A stretch of DNA of 64,000 nt. Origin: Saccharopolyspora shandongensis. GTDB taxonomy: Bacteria; Actinomycetota; Actinomycetes; Mycobacteriales; Pseudonocardiaceae. The stretch lies in NCBI RefSeq assembly GCF_900106995.1, contig NZ_FNOK01000046.1, forward strand, positions 16,034 to 80,033, in the 5' to 3' direction. How positions within the stretch are numbered: position 1 is the first letter of the stretch; every line of letters starts with the position of its first letter. Position numbers and translations under genes: made by a program. Shown here piece by piece: positions 32,491 to 40,898 of this stretch. The notes below the pieces were generated by a model, which did no database searches, was not told the origin of the DNA, and saw only the letters and a list, made by a program, of their open reading frames with translations.

Positions 32491-33472
32491 CCACGCCGAG
32501 CAGCCCGCCCAGCCGGCCCCGGATCAGCTCGGCGGCCTCGCGCACGATGCGCTCCACCAGCTCGCCGACCGGGGGCACGTCGGTGATCAGCCCCTGCACC
32601 ATGCCGGCGCTCCAGATGCCCAGCTCCGGGTCGCCCTGCTCGTAGACCTGGCGGCCGCGGGCGCCCGCGACGAGCTCGCGGACGTCATCGAAGGCCGCGC
32701 CGTCGGCCAGCTTCGCCACCACCTCGCGGCTGACGGAGTTGCTGGCGACCCGCGCGGTGTTGCGCAGCGGCCGGAAGATCAGCTCGGTCTCCAGCTCGCT
32801 GGCCTCGGCGATCCGCTTCTTGACCGCGTCGTGGATCGGCGACTCGGTGGTGCACATGAATCGGGTGCCCATGTTGATGCCGTCCGCGCCCAGCGCCAGC
32901 GCCGCCACCAGGCCGCGGGCGTCGGCGAAGCCGCCGGAGGCGATGATCGGGATGCTGAGCTCGTCGGCGGCGCGGGGGATCAGCACCAGGCCGGGGATGT
33001 CGTCCTCGCCGGGGTGGCCGGCGCACTCGAAGCCGTCGATGCTGACCGCATCCACGCCGAGCTGCTGCGCCTTGAGCGCGTGCCGGACGCTGGTGCACTT
33101 GTGCAGCACCCGGACCCCGGCGGGCTTGAACGCGGCGACCTGCTCGGCCGGGTTGGACCCGGCGGTCTCGACGATCCCGATGCCGGATTCGATGATCGCC
33201 TGCCGGTACTCCGCGTACGGCGGCGGTGTGATGGTGGGGAGGATCGTCAGGTTGACGCCGAAGGGCTTGTCGGTCATCTCGCGGCAGCGCGCGATCTCCC
33301 TGGCCAGGTCCTCCGGTGTCGGCTGGGTGAGCGCGGTGATCATGCCGAGCGCGCCGGCTTCCGCGACCGCCGCGACGAGTTCGGCCCGGCCGACCCACTG
33401 CATGCCGCCTTGCACGATGGGGTGTTCGACGCCGAACTCCTCGGTGAACCTGGTTCGAAGCACGTTGCTCAT
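32483..33472 (-). CDS. Nitronate monooxygenase/2-nitropropane dioxygenase-like flavoprotein
   Basis: A 329-residue FMN TIM-barrel protein: VEHPIVQGGMQWVGRAELVAAVAEAGALGMI at the N-terminus, FGVNLTILPTI, CTSVRHALKAQQLGVDAVSIDGFECAGHPG with the family His, and IPIIASGGFADARGLVAALALGADGINMGTRFM, the phosphate-binding GGFADG-like strand. Mycobacterial relatives in catabolic operons may act on unsaturated acyl compounds rather than nitronates. It is placed in a CoA-ligase/SDR operon with a PadR-type operator upstream. Confidence 0.85.
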   Translation of the reverse strand: MSNVLRTRFTEEFGVEHPIVQGGMQWVGRAELVAAVAEAGALGMITALTQPTPEDLAREIARCREMTDKPFGVNLTILPTITPPPYAEYRQAIIESGIGIVETAGSNPAEQVAAFKPAGVRVLHKCTSVRHALKAQQLGVDAVSIDGFECAGHPGEDDIPGLVLIPRAADELSIPIIASGGFADARGLVAALALGADGINMGTRFMCTTESPIHDAVKKRIAEASELETELIFRPLRNTARVASNSVSREVVAKLADGAAFDDVRELVAGARGRQVYEQGDPELGIWSAGMVQGLITDVPPVGELVERIVREAAELIRGRLGGLLGVAD

Positions 33473-33531
33473 CGCTCGCCTCCCGCTGCGCTGCCGACGC
33501 GGACGCCGGGGCGCCCGTGCCGGCCAAGCTA

Positions 33532-33566
33532 CTATGCAACAAGATGCTATGCAACGAGTTGCATAG
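33532..33566. promoter_or_regulatory. PadR/AphA-type operator
   Basis: CTATGCAAC at 33547-33555, a GA spacer, then GTTGCATAG at 33558-33566: nine perfect pairs, containing TATGCA-N6-TGCATA, the AphA/PadR recognition pattern. A third half-site, CTATGCAAC, lies at 33532-33540. The cluster is 60-95 bases upstream of the nitronate monooxygenase-like gene. Confidence 0.75.
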
Positions 33567-33591
33567 TCGAAGACGAGCGTGGAAAACTCTC

Positions 33592-34368
33592 TTAAAAGGA
33601 GATGTAGCCGCCGTCGACCGTGATCTCGTCGGCGGTGTGGAAGGCGCTCGCCGGGCTCGCCAGGTAGACCGCCAGCGCGCCGAAGTCCGAGGGCGCGCCC
33701 CAGCGGCCCACCGGCATCCGGGGCAGCACCTTGCGCTGGAACCCCTCGGATTGCAGCGCCGGGTCGGCCAGCGGCGTGCTCACCCAGCCCGGCAGCACCG
33801 CGTTGGCCCGGATCCCGTGCCGGGCCAGCTCGACCGCGATCGACTTGATCATCGAGATCAGCGCGCCCTTCGACGCGGCGTAGGCCTGGCCGCGCGGCTG
33901 CCCCTGCCGTGCCGCCAGGCTCGACGTGCCGACGAGGCTGCCGCCCTCGCCCTGCGCCAGCAGCCGGCGCGCCGCCGCGCGCAGCGTGAGGAACGCGCCG
34001 TCGACGTTCACCCGTGCCACGCGGTGGAAGTCGCTGAGCTCGGTGTCCACGAAGCGGGTCCTGCCGCCGCCTACGCCGGCGTTGGCGAAGCAGGAGTCCA
34101 GCCGCCCGAACTCCTCGACGGCGCGCGACATCGCCGCCTCGACCTGCTCTTCGTCGCCGACGTCGCAGCGCAGCGCGAGCACCTTGCCGCCGTGCTTCTC
34201 CAGCTCCCGGGCCGCGGTCTCGTTGCGCTCGGCGTTGGTGCCCCAGATGCAGACGCCCGCGCCCGCGGCGGCCAGCGCATCGGCCATCGCCAGGCCGATG
34301 CCCGAATTGCCGCCGGTGACCACGGAAACGTGCCCGGTGAGATCGAAGGGGTTGGCGGTGTCGCCCAT
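33592..34368 (-). CDS. SDR-family oxidoreductase
   Basis: A 258-residue classical SDR: TGGNSGIGLAMADAL near residues 18-32, NAGVG, catalytic Ser in GTSSLAARQGQ and YAASKGALISM (YxxxK). The C-terminal MPVGRWGAPSDFGALAVYLASPASAF and GGYISF are typical of FabG-like and hydroxysteroid-type enzymes. GGAGG precedes the ATG by eight bases. It lies 22 bases after the acyl-CoA ligase and probably acts on an acyl-CoA or steroid intermediate. Confidence 0.87.
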   Translation of the reverse strand: MGDTANPFDLTGHVSVVTGGNSGIGLAMADALAAAGAGVCIWGTNAERNETAARELEKHGGKVLALRCDVGDEEQVEAAMSRAVEEFGRLDSCFANAGVGGGRTRFVDTELSDFHRVARVNVDGAFLTLRAAARRLLAQGEGGSLVGTSSLAARQGQPRGQAYAASKGALISMIKSIAVELARHGIRANAVLPGWVSTPLADPALQSEGFQRKVLPRMPVGRWGAPSDFGALAVYLASPASAFHTADEITVDGGYISF

Positions 34369-34390
34369 GTTTCGTGCCTCCTGGGTGGGA

Positions 34391-35959
34391 TCAGCGCTCG
34401 CCGTGCTCGCGGCGCAGCTGGGTCTTGAGGACCTTGCCGCTGGGGTTCCGCGGCAGTTCCGCGACGACCGCCAGCCGGCGCGGGCGCTTGTAGCCGGCGA
34501 GCCGCTGCTTGCACCAGTCCTCGATTTCGGCGAACGTCGGCGGATCGGCCGGGTCGCGCGGCGCGACGACCGCCAGCGGCGTCTCGCCCCACCGCTCGTC
34601 CGGCACCCCGATCAGCGCGGTCTCGGCGACCTTGGGGTGCGCGGCGAGCACGTCCTCGACCTCGGCGCAGTAGATGTTCTCGCCGCCGGAGATGATCATG
34701 TCCTTCTTCCGGTCGACCACGTAGAGGTAGCCCTCGTCGTCCTGGCGCACCAGGTCGCCGGAGTGGAACCAGCCGCCGTGGAACGCCTCGGCGGTCTCCG
34801 CCGGTTTGCCCCAGTACTCCCGCATCACGGTGGGGCCGCGGTAGACGATCTCGCCGACCTCGCCGCGCGGCACGTCGTTCATGTCGTCGTCGACCACCCG
34901 GGCCTCGACGTTGAGCATCGGGGTGCCGACGGAGCCGATCTTGCGCAGGGCGTCCTCGCCGCGCAGCATCGTGGTCACCGGGCTGCACTCGGTCTGCCCG
35001 AACGAGGTGGTGATCTCGGCCTGCGGGAACGTGTCGAACATCTTGCGCAGCAACGTCGTCGACGCGGGCGCGGCGCCCCAGCTGATCCGTTGCAGCGCCG
35101 AGAGGTCGTGGTCGCCGATGTCCGGCAGGTCGCAGATCGCCTGCCACTGCGCGGGCACGAAGAAGCACGACGTGATCCGCTCCCGCACCAGCATCCGCAC
35201 CGTCTCGGCCGGGTCGAACCGGTCCGACGCGCTGATCACGATCCGCCCGCCGATCAGCAGGTACGGCAGCATCCCGGACACCCCGGCGATGTGGAACAGC
35301 GGCACGCCCACCAGCCAGACGCGGTTGTCCGGGGTGACGCCGTTGTGCACCAGCGAGCTGAAGCTGTGCATCAGCAGGTTGTGGTGGGTGAGCACGGCGC
35401 CCTTGGGGCGGCCGGTGGTCCCGGAGGTGTACATGATGAACGCCGGCGACTGCTCGTCCACGACGGTCTCGGTGTACTCGTCGGACGCCGCCGCGAGCGC
35501 CGCGTCGTAGTCCTCGGTGCCCTCGCCGGCGGCGCCGCCGATGACCAGGCAGACGCGCACGCCGGACGCCTTCTCCCTGGCCCCGGCCATGGTTTCGGCC
35601 AGGAACGAGTCCACGATCACCGCGCAGGCGCCGCTGTCGTCCAGCGCGTAGGCGATCTCGTCGGCGACCAGCCGGAAGTTGATCGGCACGCAGATCGCGC
35701 CGAGCCGCGCGCAGGCGAAGTAGGACTCGACGATCTCCAGCCCGTTGAGCCCGGCCACCGCGACCCGGTCACCGGCTCCGACGCCGCGGTCCCGCAGCGC
35801 GTTCGCCAGCCGGGTGACCCGTTCGTCGAAGTCCCGGTAGCTGCGGCTGACGTCCTGGAAGCGCAGTGCGATCTCGTCGGGGATCTTGCGGGCGTGCCGG
35901 GCCAGCTGATCGCTGGCGGTCATGCCTCGGCCGGTCACGGATTGCGCAGCAGCGGACAT
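34391..35959 (-). CDS. Acyl-CoA synthetase (AMP-forming, FadD-like)
   Basis: A 522-residue ANL-family ligase. P-loop YTSGTTGRPKGAVLTHHN, acyl-binding FGQTE, and the hinge/C-domain motifs YRGPTVMREYWGK, GWFHSGDLVRQDDEGYLYVVDRKKDMIISGGENIYCAEVE and GKVLKTQLR with the catalytic Lys. It activates a carboxylic acid as its CoA thioester. GAGGTAACG precedes the ATG. The divergent acyl-CoA dehydrogenase pair and the KstR-like site between them suggest a steroid side-chain or ring-fragment acid, or another long acyl chain. Confidence 0.9.
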   Translation of the reverse strand: MSAAAQSVTGRGMTASDQLARHARKIPDEIALRFQDVSRSYRDFDERVTRLANALRDRGVGAGDRVAVAGLNGLEIVESYFACARLGAICVPINFRLVADEIAYALDDSGACAVIVDSFLAETMAGAREKASGVRVCLVIGGAAGEGTEDYDAALAAASDEYTETVVDEQSPAFIMYTSGTTGRPKGAVLTHHNLLMHSFSSLVHNGVTPDNRVWLVGVPLFHIAGVSGMLPYLLIGGRIVISASDRFDPAETVRMLVRERITSCFFVPAQWQAICDLPDIGDHDLSALQRISWGAAPASTTLLRKMFDTFPQAEITTSFGQTECSPVTTMLRGEDALRKIGSVGTPMLNVEARVVDDDMNDVPRGEVGEIVYRGPTVMREYWGKPAETAEAFHGGWFHSGDLVRQDDEGYLYVVDRKKDMIISGGENIYCAEVEDVLAAHPKVAETALIGVPDERWGETPLAVVAPRDPADPPTFAEIEDWCKQRLAGYKRPRRLAVVAELPRNPSGKVLKTQLRREHGER

Positions 35960-36108
35960 CGTTACCTCGCCGGTGAGGGTGACGTGACGGGCCTCATATT
36001 GCGTCGCCGGACGGTGGTGGTCAACCCGGGGCGGACGGCCGGGGCCGCGGAAAAGTCCGGCGCGCAGCGCAGGTCACCCGGCCATGAGGTCCACTATGGA
36101 CTCAGAAA

Positions 36109-36122
36109 TAGAACATGTTCAG
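36109..36122. promoter_or_regulatory. KstR-like operator in the divergent promoter
   Basis: TAGAACATGTTCAG matches the KstR pattern TNNAACNNGTTNNA except for the last base. Its core GAACATGTTC (36111-36120) is a perfect palindrome. It lies 74 bases upstream of the acyl-CoA dehydrogenase ATG and 150 bases from the acyl-CoA ligase start. Confidence 0.6.
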
Positions 36123-36195
36123 TTCGCTCCGATTCGGTTACAGTCGGCGGTGGCGGATGAGCTGCCACCGCACCGCCGGGGTGGAGGGAGAGCAC

Positions 36196-37398
36196 ATGGA
36201 CGTCGACGAGTTCCGCGCGAGAGCGCGCGAATTCCTGGCCGCCAACGCGCCGGAATCCCTGGGCGACCGCGCCCCGGCCGAGGTGCTCCGGGAGGCCAAG
36301 CGGTTCCAGGCCGCCGCCTACGACGCGGGCCTGGCGGGCATCACCTGGCCACCCGAGTTCGGCGGCCAGGGCCGCACCGCCGCCGAGCAGCAGGCGTACG
36401 ACGCGGAGGCGGCCCACTACGACCTGCCGAGCTCGCCGTTCATGGTCGGGATGGGCATGTGCGGCCCCACGCTGCTGGACCTCGGCACCCCGGAGCAGAA
36501 GGCGCGCTACCTGCCGAAGCTGTTGCGCGGCGACGAGATCTGGTGCCAGCTGTTCTCCGAGCCCGGCGCGGGTTCCGACGTCGCCAGCCTGCAGACCCGC
36601 GCGGTGCGTGAGAGCGGGGGAGGATGGGTGATCAACGGCCAGAAGGTGTGGACCTCGGGCGCGCAATGGTCGGACTTCGGCGCGCTGCTGGCCCGCACCG
36701 ACCCGGACGTGCCGAAGCACCGCGGCATCACCATGTTCATCGTCGACATGCACGCCCCCGGCGTCACGGTGCGGCCGCTGCGGGACATGACCGGCCGCGC
36801 GCCGTTCAACGAGGTCTACTTCGACGACGTGCGCATCCCGGCCGATTCGGTGATCGGCGAGGTCGGCGGCGGCTGGCTGGCGGCGGTCACCATGCTCGGC
36901 CACGAGCGGGTGTCGATCGGCGGCACGGTGCGGCGCGGCAGCGACCCGCTGTCCTACGACAACCTGGTGGAGCTCGCCCGCCGCCGCGGTCGCGCCGAGG
37001 ATCCGGTGGTGCGCGGCCGGTTGGCCGAGATCTACGCCCAGGAGAAGGCGCTCGGGCTGTTCAACAGCCGGTTGCGGCAGGAGGCGGAGGCGGGATCGCC
37101 GCCCGGCGCCCGCGGTTCGGTCTCGAAGCTCGCCGGCGCGCTGCTGCTGTGGCGCGCGGTGGACACCGCCGGTCTCATCGCCGGGCCGGAGCTCGCGGCC
37201 TGGGAGCCGGGCGACGCGGCCGCCGAGGAGATGGCGATCGCGATCAACTCGACGCCCGCGTCGAGCATCGCCGGTGGCTCGAACCAGATCCAGCGCAACA
37301 TCATCGGGGAGCGGATCCTCGGCCTGCCGAAGGAGCCCCAGGTGGACCGCGACGTCCCGTTCCGGGAGCTGAAGGTCGGCACCCAGCGCCCCGCGTGA
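36196..37398 (+). CDS. Acyl-CoA dehydrogenase, larger subunit-like
   Basis: A 400-residue ACAD with all three domains: MVGMGMCGPTLLDLGTPEQKARYLPKLLRGDEIWCQLFSEPGAGSDVASLQT (flavin-binding middle), GGWVINGQKVWTSGAQ and a C-terminal SIAGGSNQIQRNIIGERILGLPKE. The start ATG 36196 has GGAGGGAG before it. It is followed by a second, shorter ACAD, as in the heterotetrameric FadE pairs used in actinobacterial steroid degradation. One subunit normally keeps the catalytic Glu and the other only part of the flavin site; which is which needs alignment. Confidence 0.9.
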   Translation: MDVDEFRARAREFLAANAPESLGDRAPAEVLREAKRFQAAAYDAGLAGITWPPEFGGQGRTAAEQQAYDAEAAHYDLPSSPFMVGMGMCGPTLLDLGTPEQKARYLPKLLRGDEIWCQLFSEPGAGSDVASLQTRAVRESGGGWVINGQKVWTSGAQWSDFGALLARTDPDVPKHRGITMFIVDMHAPGVTVRPLRDMTGRAPFNEVYFDDVRIPADSVIGEVGGGWLAAVTMLGHERVSIGGTVRRGSDPLSYDNLVELARRRGRAEDPVVRGRLAEIYAQEKALGLFNSRLRQEAEAGSPPGARGSVSKLAGALLLWRAVDTAGLIAGPELAAWEPGDAAAEEMAIAINSTPASSIAGGSNQIQRNIIGERILGLPKEPQVDRDVPFRELKVGTQRPA

Positions 37399-37433
37399 CC
37401 GAACGACCGCCGAAGACCCCCGAGGAGCGTGCA

Positions 37434-38516
37434 ATGCAGCTGGTGTTGACCCGCGAGCAACGAGAACTCCGGTCCGCGGTCCGGAAGTTCCTGGCCGAGC
37501 ACGCGCCGCCCGCGCGGGTGCGCGAGCTGATCGACGGCGACGGTCATGACGCCGGGCTCTGGCGGCGGCTGGCCGGCGAACTCGGCGCGACCGGGCTCGT
37601 GGTGCCCGAGGAGCACGGCGGATCCGGCGCGGGGCACGTCGAGCGCGCCGTGGTGCTGGAGGAGCTGGGGCGGGCGCTGGCGCCGGTGCCGTTCCTCGCA
37701 TCGGCGGTGCTGGCGACGGATGTGCTGCTGGCGCTGGACGATGCGGAAGCACAGGCGGAACTGCTGCCTCGGCTGGCGGCCGGCGAGCTGATCGGCGCGG
37801 TCGCCTGGGACGCGGAGTCGGCGCCGACGGCCACCCGGCGGGACGGCTCGTGGGTGCTGGACGGCCGCGCGCCGCAAGTCATCTCCGGCGACATCGCGGA
37901 CTTCGTGCTGGTGTACGCCAGGACCGAGCAGGGCGGTTCGTGGTTCCGGGTCGACGGCGCGGACGGCGTGGCGAGAACGCCGCTGCGGACGCTGGATCCG
38001 ACCCGGCGGATCGCGCGGCTGGACTTCGCCGGCACCCCGGCGCGACAGTTGTCCACAGAGGACGCCGATGCGGTGCTGGCCGGGGCGCGGGACACCGCGG
38101 CGGTCGCGCTCGCCGCCGAGCAGCTCGGCGGGATGGAGCGGGTCCTGGAAATGACGGTGGAGTACACCAAGGTCCGGGTGCAGTTCGGTCGCGCCATCGG
38201 CTCCTACCAGGCGGTCAAGCACCGCTGCGCGGACATGTACAGCGCCTGGGAGCAGGCTCATGCCGCCGTGCGCCACGCGGCCTGGACCGCGGACGAGGAC
38301 CGCGCGCAACTGCCGCTGGCGGCGGCGATGGTGCAGGTGCTGGTGTCGCCCGCGTACTTCCAGGCGGCGGCCGACACCGTCCAGCTGCACGGTGGCATCG
38401 GCTACACCTGGGAGCACGACGCCCACCTGTACTACAAGCGCGCGAAGACCTCGGAGCTGCTCCTCGGCACCCCGGACCAGATGCGCGCGCGGCTCGCGGA
38501 CGTCCTCGGGATCTGA
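37434..38516 (+). CDS. Acyl-CoA dehydrogenase, smaller subunit-like
   Basis: A 360-residue ACAD: LTREQRELRSAVRKFLAEH, GLVVPEEHGGSGAGHVERAVVLEELGRALAPVPFLAS, then the C-terminal helical region EYTKVRVQFGRAIGSYQAVKHRCADMYS and VQLHGGIGYTWEHDAHLYYKRAKTSELLLG. It lies 35 bases behind the larger ACAD and is read with it. Together they would form an alpha2beta2 FadE-type enzyme. CGAGGAGCG precedes the ATG at 37434. Confidence 0.9.
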   Translation: MQLVLTREQRELRSAVRKFLAEHAPPARVRELIDGDGHDAGLWRRLAGELGATGLVVPEEHGGSGAGHVERAVVLEELGRALAPVPFLASAVLATDVLLALDDAEAQAELLPRLAAGELIGAVAWDAESAPTATRRDGSWVLDGRAPQVISGDIADFVLVYARTEQGGSWFRVDGADGVARTPLRTLDPTRRIARLDFAGTPARQLSTEDADAVLAGARDTAAVALAAEQLGGMERVLEMTVEYTKVRVQFGRAIGSYQAVKHRCADMYSAWEQAHAAVRHAAWTADEDRAQLPLAAAMVQVLVSPAYFQAAADTVQLHGGIGYTWEHDAHLYYKRAKTSELLLGTPDQMRARLADVLGI

Positions 38517-38591
38517 TCGGGCGGTGCGTGCGCGGCGCCGTTCGTCAAGTAGTTTGACCAAAGGTGCCCGGCGCGCGGAGATGGGTGGACG

Positions 38592-39779
38592 ATGGGTGAG
38601 CGCTCGTTCGAGCTGAGAACCGTTGCGCTCGCGGCATTCGGACCGACCCTGCTGTTCTCCACCGGCGAGGGCGCGATCATCCCGATGATCCCGCTCATCG
38701 CCGCCGACCAGGGCGCGGACCTGGGGATGCTGGGTCTGATCGCCGCCATGATCATGGTGGGGGAGCTCGTCGGCAACCTGCCCAGCGGCGCGCTGGTGCA
38801 CCGCCTCGGCGAGCGGCGGGCGATGATCGGCGCCGCGATCGTGTCGGTGCTGGGCCTGGTCGGCTGCTACTTCTCGACTAGCCCGTGGATGCTGGGCGCG
38901 TCCGTGTTCCTCGTCGGCCTGTCCACGGCGGTGTTCGCGCTCGCCAGGCACGCGTACATCACCACGGCCGTGCCGTTGCGCTACCGGGCGCGGGCGCTGA
39001 GCGTGCTCGGCGGGGTGTTCCGCGGGGGCTACTTCATCGGCCCCTTCCTCGCGGTGCTGGTGCTGATGGTGACGCCCGACAAACGGGCGGTGTTCCTGCT
39101 CCACATCGCGTTCGCCCTCGCCTCGGTGATCCTGCTGCTGTGCACGAAGGACCTCGGCACCAGCGGTGAGGGGGCCGCCGAACCCGCGCACCAGGGACTG
39201 CTCACCCTGGTGCGCCATCGCGGCGTGCTGGTGCGGATGGGCGCCTGCGCCGCGCTGATCGGCGGGCTGCGGGCGTCCCGGATGGTCGTGCTGCCGATGG
39301 TGGCGGTCGCGGCCGGGCTACCGCCGTCGACCACCGCGCTGATCATCGGCATCGCGGGCGGGATCGACTTCGCGCTGTCCTACACGTCGGGCCAGATCAT
39401 GGACCGCTTCGGCCGGATGTGGGCGGCGGTGCCGTCGATGACCGGCCTGGCCGTCGGGCACCTCGCGCTGTTCGCGGTGGACGACGTGTCGACGTTCGCG
39501 ATCGTCGCGGTGTTCCTGGCGCTGGCGAACGGCACCAGCAGCGGAATCCTGATGACGCTCGGCGCGGACCTCGCCCCGCAGCCCGGCCCCGCGCCGTTCC
39601 TCGGCGCCTGGCGTTTCACCGGCGACTTCGGGCAGGCGGTCGGGCCGGTCACCGTGTCCGGGCTGACCGCGGTGGCCGGCATCGGGTTCGCCGGCGCGGG
39701 CATGGGCCTGCTCGGGCTGCTGGGCGCGGGCCTGCTGCTGCGCTACGTCCCGCGCTACGTCCCCCGGGCGACCGGCTGA
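38592..39779 (+). CDS. MFS transporter
   Basis: A 395-residue membrane protein with about twelve hydrophobic segments. MFS motif A is GNLPSGALVHRLGERRAMIGAA. Others are HAYITTAVPLRYRARALSVLGGVFRGGYFIGPFLAVLV and YTSGQIMDRFGRMWAAVP at the mid-point repeat. The substrate is unknown. It is 75 bases behind the ACAD pair and may be part of that transcription unit, possibly importing the substrate. Confidence 0.82.
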   Translation: MGERSFELRTVALAAFGPTLLFSTGEGAIIPMIPLIAADQGADLGMLGLIAAMIMVGELVGNLPSGALVHRLGERRAMIGAAIVSVLGLVGCYFSTSPWMLGASVFLVGLSTAVFALARHAYITTAVPLRYRARALSVLGGVFRGGYFIGPFLAVLVLMVTPDKRAVFLLHIAFALASVILLLCTKDLGTSGEGAAEPAHQGLLTLVRHRGVLVRMGACAALIGGLRASRMVVLPMVAVAAGLPPSTTALIIGIAGGIDFALSYTSGQIMDRFGRMWAAVPSMTGLAVGHLALFAVDDVSTFAIVAVFLALANGTSSGILMTLGADLAPQPGPAPFLGAWRFTGDFGQAVGPVTVSGLTAVAGIGFAGAGMGLLGLLGAGLLLRYVPRYVPRATG

Positions 39780-39881
39780 CCACCCGGTGTGCCGGGCCAC
39801 ACTACCCACCCGGCGGAGTGAGCGGCGGCACCGCAGGATGATCGAATGTCTGCGACACCACCACCGAGCCGGGGGAGACGC

Positions 39882-40526
39882 ATGGCTGCCAAGAAGTCCG
39901 TGTTGACGTCGATCGTGGCGGTCGCGCTGCTGGGCCTGATGTGGGTGGTGTTCGAGTCCGGCATCTTCGACGCGAAGGTCAGCGCCACCACCGGCCCCGC
40001 CGGGGAGCAGCTCGCCGAACTGCGCGTCGCCCCGGCGGGATCGATGGACGGCTACTCGCGCGAGCGGTTCAAGCACTGGACCACGAAGCCGGAAGCCGGG
40101 AAGAACTGCAACACCCGCGAGGCGGTGCTGGCGCGGGACGGCCAGAACGTCCGCACCAACAACGCCTGCGAGGCCACCTCCGGCACGTGGACCAGCGCCT
40201 ACAACGGCCAGCAGCTGACCGATCCGTCGGCGATCGACATCGACCACATGGTGCCGCTGGCGAACGCCTGGCGCAGCGGCGCGAACAAGTGGGACGACCA
40301 GCGCCGCGAGCAGTTCGCCAACGACATGCAGCTGCCGCAGCTGGTGGCCGCCGACGCGAGTTCCAACCGCAGCAAGGGCGACCAGGACCCGTCCCAGTGG
40401 AAGCCGGAACGCGCGAACTGGTGCAGCTACGCGACGAGCTGGATCACGGTCAAGCGCGCCTACGACCTGACGGTCACCGAACAGGAGCAGAAGGCGCTCC
40501 AGGAAATGCTCGCGACCTGCGGCTGA
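39882..40526 (+). CDS. Secreted or membrane-anchored HNH nuclease (DUF1524-like)
   Basis: A 214-residue protein. One N-terminal hydrophobic segment (VLTSIVAVALLGLMWVVF) is followed by a nuclease domain of the DUF1524/HNH type: NTREAVLARDG, the catalytic IDIDHMVPLANAWRSGANKWDDQRREQFAND and ADASSNRSKGDQDPSQWKP. I favour ATG 39882, preceded by GGGGGAGA. ATG 39846 with a leaderless-type CAGGAT six bases before it would add 12 residues. It is the second exported nuclease in the window. Confidence 0.83.
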   Translation: MAAKKSVLTSIVAVALLGLMWVVFESGIFDAKVSATTGPAGEQLAELRVAPAGSMDGYSRERFKHWTTKPEAGKNCNTREAVLARDGQNVRTNNACEATSGTWTSAYNGQQLTDPSAIDIDHMVPLANAWRSGANKWDDQRREQFANDMQLPQLVAADASSNRSKGDQDPSQWKPERANWCSYATSWITVKRAYDLTVTEQEQKALQEMLATCG

Positions 40527-40568
40527 TCCACCTCAGGCGCGCGCTCATCCCGCCGAAGGGCTACAGCG

Positions 40569-40889
40569 GTGCCCGAGCCGGACCGGACCGGCCTGGACGG
40601 CTCGCTCGTCGTGCACGCCTCAGGGCTGCTCAACGCGCTGTCCGGGCTCTTCGAAACACTGTGGACGCTCGCGATGCCGGTGTCGGCCGAGACCGAGCAG
40701 GACCAGCTCTCCGATCGGGATCGCAGCATCATGCTGATGGCGGCGGGGGCGACGGACGAAGCCATCGCCCGCCGCCTCCACCTGTCCCGCCGGACCGTCG
40801 TCCGGCGGATCGCCGCGCTGCTGGACCAACTCGGCGCCACGACCCGGTTCCAGGCCGGTGTGCAGGCCGCCAAGCGCGGCCTGCTGTAG
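40569..40889 (+). CDS. LuxR-type HTH fragment or minimal regulator
   Basis: The 106-residue frame ends in a LuxR C-terminal helix-turn-helix: DQLSDRDRSIMLMAAGATDEAIARRLHLSRRTVVRRIAALLDQLGATTRFQAGVQAAKRGLL. The preceding ~40 residues (LNALSGLFETLWTLAMPVSA) resemble the end of the sensory region of larger TrmB/LuxR-type regulators of about 300 residues. No remainder is seen upstream, where the nuclease gene ends 42 bases before. It is either a truncated regulator or a functional DNA-binding stub. Confidence 0.6.
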   Translation: MPEPDRTGLDGSLVVHASGLLNALSGLFETLWTLAMPVSAETEQDQLSDRDRSIMLMAAGATDEAIARRLHLSRRTVVRRIAALLDQLGATTRFQAGVQAAKRGLL

Positions 40890-40898
40890 CGGCGAACG

